This document shows positions 1 to 3,818 of a DNA stretch of 6,117 nucleotides, one piece after another. Source of the DNA: JAVBOJ01 sp031550755 (GTDB lineage Bacteria; Bacillota; Clostridia; Oscillospirales; UBA929). The stretch is taken from contig JAVBOJ010000086.1 in assembly GCA_031550755.1 (NCBI GenBank), positions 1 to 6,117 of the forward strand. The letters run 5' to 3'. The translations under genes were made by a program, and so were the position numbers. The notes under the pieces are model-generated. The model searched no databases and was not told the DNA's origin. It worked only from the letters and a program-made list of their open reading frames with translations. The stretch's first letter is position 1; every line of letters starts with the position of its first letter.

Positions 1-92
1 CCGTCCGAGCCGAAAATGACGCCGGGACGCCGGCGCACCCGGTCGGCGCCCTTGAGGGAGGAGATGCTCTCGTTGCCGTAGGCTTGCTTCAT
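1..92 (-). CDS. Type II DNA topoisomerase subunit B (GyrB/ParE-type), N-terminal fragment
   Basis: Only the first 30 codons lie in the window; the gene runs off the left edge. The peptide opens MKQAYGNESISSLKGADRVR and continues through RRPGVIFGSD. That matches the start of the ATPase (GHKL) domain of GyrB/ParE proteins, where I.xLxGxxxVRxRPxxxxGS is conserved. The SISSLKGADRVR and VIFGSDG wording is, from memory, that of a clostridial GyrB/ParE paralogue rather than the canonical GyrB with VLEGLEAVRKRPGMYIGS. The product would be the ATP-hydrolysing subunit that partners a GyrA/ParC-type subunit in changing DNA topology. Two in-frame upstream ATGs exist (at 104 and 119). I chose 92 because an AAAGGA tract ends 12 bases before it and touches the ATG at 104 directly, but 104 cannot be excluded. 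The penicillin-binding protein gene stops only 32 bp upstream with no terminator between, so co-transcription is likely. Confidence 0.8.
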   Translation of the reverse strand, partial: MKQAYGNESISSLKGADRVRRRPGVIFGSD

Positions 93-124
93 GGAAACAG
101 TCATTCCTTTCGATGGCATGGGAC

Positions 125-2668
125 TTAGGCCGCCGGGGAGACGGTCACATCGCCGGGAGGCACGGTGGGGACATCTGGCGGCGGCGTGGGCGAGGGGCTG
201 AGCAGGTCAAACGGATCAAACGGCAGACCATCAAAGGGATTGTTGGGATCAAACGGCGGCGTGGGCGAGGGGAGAACCGAGGCCGCGTCGGGATGCAACG
301 CGCAGAACGAGTTGGGGGCCACCGCGCCCTCGGCCACCGGGACGACCGCCGAGAAATAGCCCGAAGGCGCCTGATTGTCCTGCCCGAAAATGCGGACGGT
401 ATAGCCCTCGTCGCCCACCGTGACGCCGGCAATCGGCATGTTGCGCTGGACGTTGAGGAAGGCCACCCGCCGCAGGGATTCCACCGGGCAATACGGCGTG
501 GCCAGCTGGCCGCTCTCGCCGCAGACATTGGTCAGGGTGTGCACGTTGCAGGCCGAGCGGGGCACATCGTCCTTGTAAAACACGCCGGTGGCCACCCGCG
601 ACCCGCGCGGATCCAGCCTGCAGTTTTCGGTCGGGACAAGCCCGCTGTCCAGGCAGTAGGAGGCAGAAACGGTGTTGGAAAGCTCGAAGAAATCCTTGTC
701 GGGCAAGCCCTCGTGCACCCGCTCCATGACCAGCTTCCACATGGTCAGCGCGGGATTGGTGGAGGTCTCCAGCGTAATTTTTTTGGGCTGGTCATAGCCG
801 AACCACGCGACGGCGCAATAATACGGGGTATACCCGGCGAACCAGCGGTCATAGTCGTTGGTGGTGGTACCGGTCTTGCCGGCGATGTGCATATCCTCGA
901 ACTTGGCCTTGGAGCCGGTGCCGCCCTTGACAACGTCCTGAAGCATATTGTTCATATACCACGCGGTTTTTTCCTTGATGGCGCGCTCGGGCGCGGGCTC
1001 ATTTTCCAGAATGACATTGCCCTTGTAGTCTTCCACGCGGGTATAGGTGATCGGCTTGTTGTAAAAGCCCTCGTTGGGGAAGACGCAGTACGCGGCGGTC
1101 ATGTCGATAACCTTGGCGCCGGAGGTGAAGCCGCCCAAGGCCAACGGGCCGAGGTCGATGTCGCTCCAGACGGTTTTGCCCACCACTTTCTTCTCGATCA
1201 AGGTGGAAATATGCATGTTTTCGGTGGCAAACTCAAAGGAGCGCTGCGGCGTCATCATATCCACCACCCGCACCGCCACGGTGTTCGTCGAGTTTTTGAC
1301 GGCATTGGCGATCGTCATGCGGCCGGTGTACCGTCCGCCGTTGGTGGAGTTTCTGGGATAGGCGCGGCTGCCTTCCTTGCGCAGCGGCGTGTCATCCACC
1401 ACCGCATAGGGCGTGATGAGGTTGTATTCCATGGCCGGGGCATAGACAGAAATCGGCTTGATCGACGATCCGGGCGGGCGCTCGGCCTGTGTGGCGCGGT
1501 TGAAGGAGAGGTTCTCCTGCTTTTCGCCGCGGCCGCCGGCCATGCCCAGCACATGCCCGGTGTAAGGATCCATCAGCAGCATGGCCGACTGAGGCTTTTC
1601 CGAGCCCTTGGTCACCGGGAAATTTTCCTCGTTGGTGAACACATCATCCATGATATCCTGTATGTTTTTGTCCATGGTGGTATAAATGCGGTAGCCGCCC
1701 GACAGCACCATCTGCTGGGCGAAGAGCTTGGAGACGCCGCGGGCCTCCATCAGGTCGGCCACGACGTCATTGAACACCTCGTCGGCGAAATAGGACTGGT
1801 TGCTTTTCTCCGACGGGCGGTGGTCGCGGGAAAAGACCAGCTTCTGCTTGCTGGCGGCGTTGTATTCGGCCTCGGTCAGCTTGCCCTGATCGTACATCTC
1901 GTCCAGAATGGTCTGCTGGCGCTTTTTGTTTTTGTCCGGGTTGATAAAGGGATTGTACCGGGTGGGGGAGTTGGTGATGCCGATGATACAGGCCGATTCG
2001 GCCACGGTGAGCTCATCGAGCTCCTTGCCGAAATAGGTCATGGCCGCCGTCTTAACGCCCCAGGAGCCCTCGCCGAAATAGCAGGTGTTGAGATACTCCT
2101 CCAAAATCTGTTCCTTGGTGGTGTGTTTTTCAAATTCCAGCGCGCGCAAAATTTCCTGCACCTTGCGCTGGACGGTGACCTCTTTTTCGCCCGTGATGTT
2201 TTTGATGAGCTGCTGGGTGATGGTGGAGCCGCCGTAAGCGGAGCCGCCGCTGCCCAGGAAAAGATTGCCAAAGGCGCCGAAGGTGCGTTTCCAATCCACG
2301 CCGTTGTGCTCAAAAAACCGTTTGTCCTCGATGGCCAGCAGCGCCTGAATCATCGAATCGGGGATCTCGTCATACGATACCCGGACGCGGTTTTCGATGC
2401 CGTGGAGGGTTTCAAACTGGATCCACTCGCCGGAGCCGGCGTCCTGATAGAGCAGAAAGCTGTTTTCGGCCTGCTGGAAGTCCTCCAGATTGACGTCCAG
2501 ATCGACCTCGAGGTCACGGGTGACGAACATGACGAAAAAGACCGCCATGATCGCGCCGGTGGTGATAAAAATCAGCAGCAGGGTACCGAAAATCTTGCCG
2601 ATGGTGCCGATAATCCGCCCAAAGCTGCGGCCGGTATGGCGGATGGCTTTTTTGGTTTGTTTTTTCAT
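125..2668 (-). CDS. Class A (bifunctional) penicillin-binding protein, PBP1A type
   Basis: This 847-residue enzyme polymerises lipid II glycan strands and cross-links them by DD-transpeptidation outside the membrane. A basic cytoplasmic tail (1-27) precedes one membrane helix (about 28-50). The GT51 glycosyltransferase domain shows AIEDKRFFEHNG with catalytic Glu114, GGSTITQQL (146-154), and RKVQEILRALEFE with Glu172. The transpeptidase domain has all three motifs: SSIK with nucleophile Ser401, STN (460-462) and KTGT (598-601). After it come two copies of a CxxSGxxxTxxC...CxxH module (672-710 and 716-792), then a Pro/Phe/Asp-rich tail (800-847) with repeated FDP and SPTPP words. The start ATG is supported by AAAGGAAG 8 bases upstream. 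All catalytic residues seen are intact, so it should be active. It is probably the first gene of a transcript continuing into the topoisomerase gene. The exact paralogue (ponA/mrcA-like) cannot be settled here. Confidence 0.97.
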   Translation of the reverse strand: MKKQTKKAIRHTGRSFGRIIGTIGKIFGTLLLIFITTGAIMAVFFVMFVTRDLEVDLDVNLEDFQQAENSFLLYQDAGSGEWIQFETLHGIENRVRVSYDEIPDSMIQALLAIEDKRFFEHNGVDWKRTFGAFGNLFLGSGGSAYGGSTITQQLIKNITGEKEVTVQRKVQEILRALEFEKHTTKEQILEEYLNTCYFGEGSWGVKTAAMTYFGKELDELTVAESACIIGITNSPTRYNPFINPDKNKKRQQTILDEMYDQGKLTEAEYNAASKQKLVFSRDHRPSEKSNQSYFADEVFNDVVADLMEARGVSKLFAQQMVLSGGYRIYTTMDKNIQDIMDDVFTNEENFPVTKGSEKPQSAMLLMDPYTGHVLGMAGGRGEKQENLSFNRATQAERPPGSSIKPISVYAPAMEYNLITPYAVVDDTPLRKEGSRAYPRNSTNGGRYTGRMTIANAVKNSTNTVAVRVVDMMTPQRSFEFATENMHISTLIEKKVVGKTVWSDIDLGPLALGGFTSGAKVIDMTAAYCVFPNEGFYNKPITYTRVEDYKGNVILENEPAPERAIKEKTAWYMNNMLQDVVKGGTGSKAKFEDMHIAGKTGTTTNDYDRWFAGYTPYYCAVAWFGYDQPKKITLETSTNPALTMWKLVMERVHEGLPDKDFFELSNTVSASYCLDSGLVPTENCRLDPRGSRVATGVFYKDDVPRSACNVHTLTNVCGESGQLATPYCPVESLRRVAFLNVQRNMPIAGVTVGDEGYTVRIFGQDNQAPSGYFSAVVPVAEGAVAPNSFCALHPDAASVLPSPTPPFDPNNPFDGLPFDPFDLLSPSPTPPPDVPTVPPGDVTVSPAA

Positions 2669-2740
2669 GGGGATGTCTTCCTTTCAAAACATGCGGCGGA
2701 TCTCTCCGCGGGTGGCAAGGGACAAAATTTCGCCGATACC

Positions 2741-2760
2741 ATTGTATCATGCACTGTCAA
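2741..2760 (-). promoter_or_regulatory. Probable SigA promoter region for the penicillin-binding protein gene
   Basis: Read on the minus strand, a perfect TTGACA lies at 2760-2755 and an extended -10, TGaTACAAT, at 2749-2741. They are only 8 bases apart, so they cannot be the two halves of one promoter. Either the extended -10 works with a poor -35, or TTGACA pairs with the weaker TATCGG at 2738-2733 (16-base spacer). Both options place the start site 60-70 bases before the ATG at 2668. A small inverted repeat, GATAC-catt-GTATC (2735-2748), covers the extended -10. Confidence 0.5.
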
Positions 2761-2804
2761 ATGGAGGGAAAGACGTTTCCCGTAACAAAAAAGACCGGAA
2801 AAGT

Positions 2805-2834
2805 TTGACAGCCGACTAAATAATAGCGTATAAT
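2805..2834 (+). promoter_or_regulatory. SigA promoter of ruvX, consensus -35 and -10
   Basis: TTGACA at 2805-2810 and TATAAT at 2829-2834 are both perfect SigA hexamers, separated by 18 bases. The predicted start site, about 2841, leaves a leader of only about 20 bases before ruvX, containing little beyond its ribosome binding site. This suggests strong constitutive expression. It is divergent from the penicillin-binding protein promoter. Confidence 0.88.
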
Positions 2835-2846
2835 AAACAAAAATAG

Positions 2847-2853
2847 AGGAGGG
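2847..2853 (+). promoter_or_regulatory. Ribosome binding site that fixes the TTG start of ruvX
   Basis: The tract AGAGGAGGG lies here; its AGGAGGG core (2847-2853) is 8 bases before TTG at 2862, an ideal distance, and 17 bases before the first ATG at 2871, which is too far. The TTG start also restores the family's usual N-terminus, in which a few residues precede the DYG motif. Confidence 0.85.
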
Positions 2854-2861
2854 ATTGTCTC

Positions 2862-3269
2862 TTGCGCACCATGGCCATCGATTACGGCGACGTTCGCACC
2901 GGCGTGGCGGTCTCCGACCTGACGGGACTGCTGGTCGGCGACGCGTTTATCATAGAGGAGCGCTCCGAGGGGCGGCTGGCCGTGCGCCTTGCGGAGGAAA
3001 CGAAAAAACGGGGCGTGACCCGCCTCGTGGTGGGGCATCCCCTCAACATGAACGGCACCCGCGGCCCGCGCGCCGAAAAAAGCGAGAAGCTGGCCGCGTT
3101 GCTGCGTGAAAAAACAGGGCTCCCGGTGGCTTTATGGGACGAGCGGCGCACGACGACCGACGCCCACCGCATCCTGCACGAGGCCGGCAGCCACGGGCCC
3201 AAAAACAAAAAAAAGGTGGACGCGGTGGCCGCCGCGCTGATTTTGGAGGGCTATCTCGCCTCGGTGTGA
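2862..3269 (+). CDS. ruvX: RuvX/YqgF family: putative pre-16S rRNA nuclease (Holliday junction resolvase-like)
   Basis: The 135-residue protein has the usual length of the YqgF/RuvX family, an RNase H-fold nuclease implicated in processing the 5' end of pre-16S rRNA and originally predicted as a Holliday junction resolvase. Visible motifs are AIDYGDVRTGVAVSD (5-19) with the first catalytic Asp7, VGHPLNMNGTRGPRAEK (57-73), the WDERRTTTDAHRIL segment (92-105) with Glu94, and KKKVDAVAAALILEGYL (116-132) with Asp120. It therefore keeps the acidic residues expected for metal-dependent catalysis. It starts at TTG, chosen from ribosome binding site spacing. It has its own promoter and is divergent from the cell-wall gene. 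Its 3' end overlaps by 19 bp the convergent small membrane protein gene, so the two transcripts are antisense to each other at their ends. An A8 run (3207-3214) encodes part of the conserved Lys cluster. Confidence 0.95.
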   Translation: MRTMAIDYGDVRTGVAVSDLTGLLVGDAFIIEERSEGRLAVRLAEETKKRGVTRLVVGHPLNMNGTRGPRAEKSEKLAALLREKTGLPVALWDERRTTTDAHRILHEAGSHGPKNKKKVDAVAAALILEGYLASV

Positions 3270-3526
3270 CGTCGCTCCCAGCGCCGGTTGCGCAGGAAAA
3301 AGCCGATGTCGGCCGCCACCATGGCGGTATTGAGCAGATAAAACCACGAGACAAAATCAAAGCCGGCGCTGATTTTATACACAAGGCCGGACAGGTAGCC
3401 AATCAGGATAAAGCACAGAAACAGCAGGCTTTTGCCGCCGGTGGAGCGCGAGCGGATGGATTTGTACAGCGACACGGGCCACGAAAGCCCGAAGCAAAGG
3501 ATCATGCCCATTTCAAAAAATTTCAT
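3251..3526 (-). CDS. Small three-helix membrane protein, PQ-loop/SemiSWEET-like
   Basis: The 91-residue hydrophobic protein has three likely membrane helices at about 3-20, 32-51 and 56-78, followed by a strongly basic tail (RNRRWERRHTEAR). The first helix ends in SWPVSLYKSIRSRSTGGKS, which resembles the PQ-loop signature (Pro, then a Lys-Ser segment, then G-x-S) of SWEET/SemiSWEET and related proteins, with the Gln of PQ replaced by Val. SemiSWEETs are three-helix proteins of about this size that dimerise to carry small sugars, but I cannot show that this protein transports anything. The ATG is preceded by GGGAGGG 4 bases upstream (3531-3537), a convincing ribosome binding site. It is convergent with ruvX and overlaps its end. 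No clear promoter was found upstream; a GC-rich hairpin sits in its leader. I treat it as a real gene because of its start signals, hydrophobic pattern and recognisable family look. Confidence 0.82.
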   Translation of the reverse strand: MKFFEMGMILCFGLSWPVSLYKSIRSRSTGGKSLLFLCFILIGYLSGLVYKISAGFDFVSWFYLLNTAMVAADIGFFLRNRRWERRHTEAR

Positions 3527-3544
3527 AGCTCCCTCCCAGGATTT

Positions 3545-3573
3545 GCCCCGATTCGATCGGCTTCGAGCGGGGC
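3545..3573. other. GC-rich hairpin in the leader of the small membrane protein gene
   Basis: GCCCCG (3545-3550) pairs with CGGGGC (3568-3573). Past a one-base bulge, an inner stem TTCGA/TCGAG (3552-3556/3563-3567, one G-T pair) encloses a six-base loop. In the minus-strand transcript it lies 7 bases before the GGGAGGG ribosome binding site. On the plus strand it is followed by T-rich sequence (3580-3599) and might act as a late terminator for ruvX read-through. Which of the two roles applies, if either, cannot be told from sequence. Confidence 0.5.
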
Positions 3574-3578
3574 GGAAG

Positions 3579-3604
3579 ATTCTTTTAATATTCTTTTAAC
3601 ATTC
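3579..3604. repeat. Two tandem 11-bp repeats, possible regulator-binding boxes
   Basis: The unit ATTCTTTTAAY occurs at 3579-3589 and 3590-3600, and a third partial copy (ATTCTG) begins at 3601. An exact 11-bp period, one helical turn, is typical of direct-repeat boxes for OmpR/PhoB-family response regulators. The TTTAAYA core resembles Gram-positive PhoP boxes (TTAACA-like). The array ends 28 bases before the extended -10 at 3633. Binding is inferred. Confidence 0.4.
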
Positions 3605-3629
3605 TGTCCGACGTTTTGTAATAAAGACT

Positions 3630-3638
3630 TGGTATACT
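3630..3638 (+). promoter_or_regulatory. Extended -10 promoter candidate facing the intergenic region
   Basis: TGGTATACT fits the TGn-TATAAT extended -10 with one mismatch. No good -35 exists 16-19 bases upstream, as expected for extended -10 or activator-dependent promoters. The element is inside a near-palindrome CTTGGTATACTAAG (3628-3641). The predicted start is near 3645, pointing toward the terminator at 3701-3736. Confidence 0.45.
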
Positions 3639-3678
3639 AAGACCAAGCAAGCAGGAACAGTCCATTTTGGTTTTTCAT
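3637..3678 (-). CDS. Possible 13-codon ORF with strong ribosome binding site
   Basis: On the minus strand, AGGAGGGG (3685-3692) is followed 6 bases later by ATG at 3678, and the frame reads MKNQNGLFLLAWS then TAG. The initiation signals are as good as those of the real genes here. The peptide is not recognised; Leu/Phe/Trp-rich ends occur in leader peptides and tiny membrane peptides. It competes with the small RNA reading of the same bases on the other strand. No minus-strand promoter for it was identified. Confidence 0.3.
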   Translation of the reverse strand: MKNQNGLFLLAWS

Positions 3679-3736
3679 CTTTTTCCCCTCCTATTTATGA
3701 AAGGAACAGGTTTTTGCCTGTTCCTTATATTTTTTT
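3645..3736 (+). ncRNA. Candidate small RNA of about 90 nt with anti-Shine-Dalgarno tract
   Basis: The segment is bounded on the left by an extended -10 (3630-3638) and on the right by a 10-bp hairpin with a T7 tract, and has no convincing plus-strand ORF. In the middle lies pyrimidine-rich CATCTTTTTCCCCTCC (3676-3691), the exact complement of a ribosome binding site, A-rich spacer and ATG. Unpaired C-rich tracts of this kind are how several Firmicutes small RNAs (such as RsaE) block translation initiation. AGGAACAG at 3653-3660 duplicates the 5' arm of the terminator (3702-3709) and could compete for its 3' arm. The boundaries are approximate, and no known RNA family is recognised. The alternative is that the region is simply a minus-strand leader. 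Confidence 0.4.
3701..3736 (+). terminator. Intrinsic terminator, plus strand
   Basis: AAGGAACAGG (3701-3710) pairs perfectly with CCTGTTCCTT (3717-3726) around a six-base TTTTTG loop. A run of seven T (3730-3736) follows three bases later. There is no T tract on the minus-strand side, so this terminates plus-strand transcription, although the nearest recognised plus-strand gene, ruvX, ends 430 bp upstream. Confidence 0.75.
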
Positions 3737-3778
3737 ATCCTCCTCCCAAAACAGGTTTTTCGAGGAAACCATAGGGAT

Positions 3779-3811
3779 AACGTTTGGCCGGAATGAATCC
3801 GGCCAAACGTT
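3779..3811 (-). terminator. 13-bp perfect hairpin after the glycosidase gene, probable terminator
   Basis: AACGTTTGGCCGG (3779-3791) and CCGGCCAAACGTT (3799-3811) form a perfect 13-bp stem with a seven-base loop, beginning 7 bases after the glycosidase stop codon. It is too strong and well placed to be chance. The sequence that follows on the minus strand (ATCCCTATGG) lacks a proper U tract, so it may stabilise the mRNA 3' end or act as a weak terminator. Confidence 0.7.
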
Positions 3812-3818
3812 GAATCAT

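Larger units (their letters stand above)
3527..3818. other. 292-bp signal-rich intergenic region
   Basis: No long ORF with start signals lies here. In order it holds the ribosome binding site and leader hairpin of the small membrane protein gene, 11-bp tandem repeats, an extended -10, the small RNA candidate with an antisense 13-codon ORF, an intrinsic terminator, a second copy of CCTCCT plus AACAGGTTTTT (3739-3760), and the glycosidase 3' hairpin. Its base composition is far more AT-rich than the flanking genes. Confidence 0.7.

Noticed and set aside
2696..2709. Small hairpin GCGGA-tctc-TCCGC in the leader of the penicillin-binding protein gene
   Set aside because: Five base pairs are too few to distinguish from chance in GC-rich DNA, and no conserved riboswitch or leader features accompany it.
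113..2785. 890-codon plus-strand open frame opposite the penicillin-binding protein gene
   Set aside because: It mirrors the GC-rich codons of the real gene on the other strand, has no family resemblance, and is rich in His/Gly/Arg low-complexity as expected from reversed codons.
3207..3640. Possible -1 frameshift at A-AAA-AAG in ruvX giving a longer fusion protein to 3640
   Set aside because: The heptamer is in the right phase, but the A-run simply encodes the conserved Lys cluster of the family, the normal frame ends at the usual family length, and the -1 product is antisense to the membrane protein gene.
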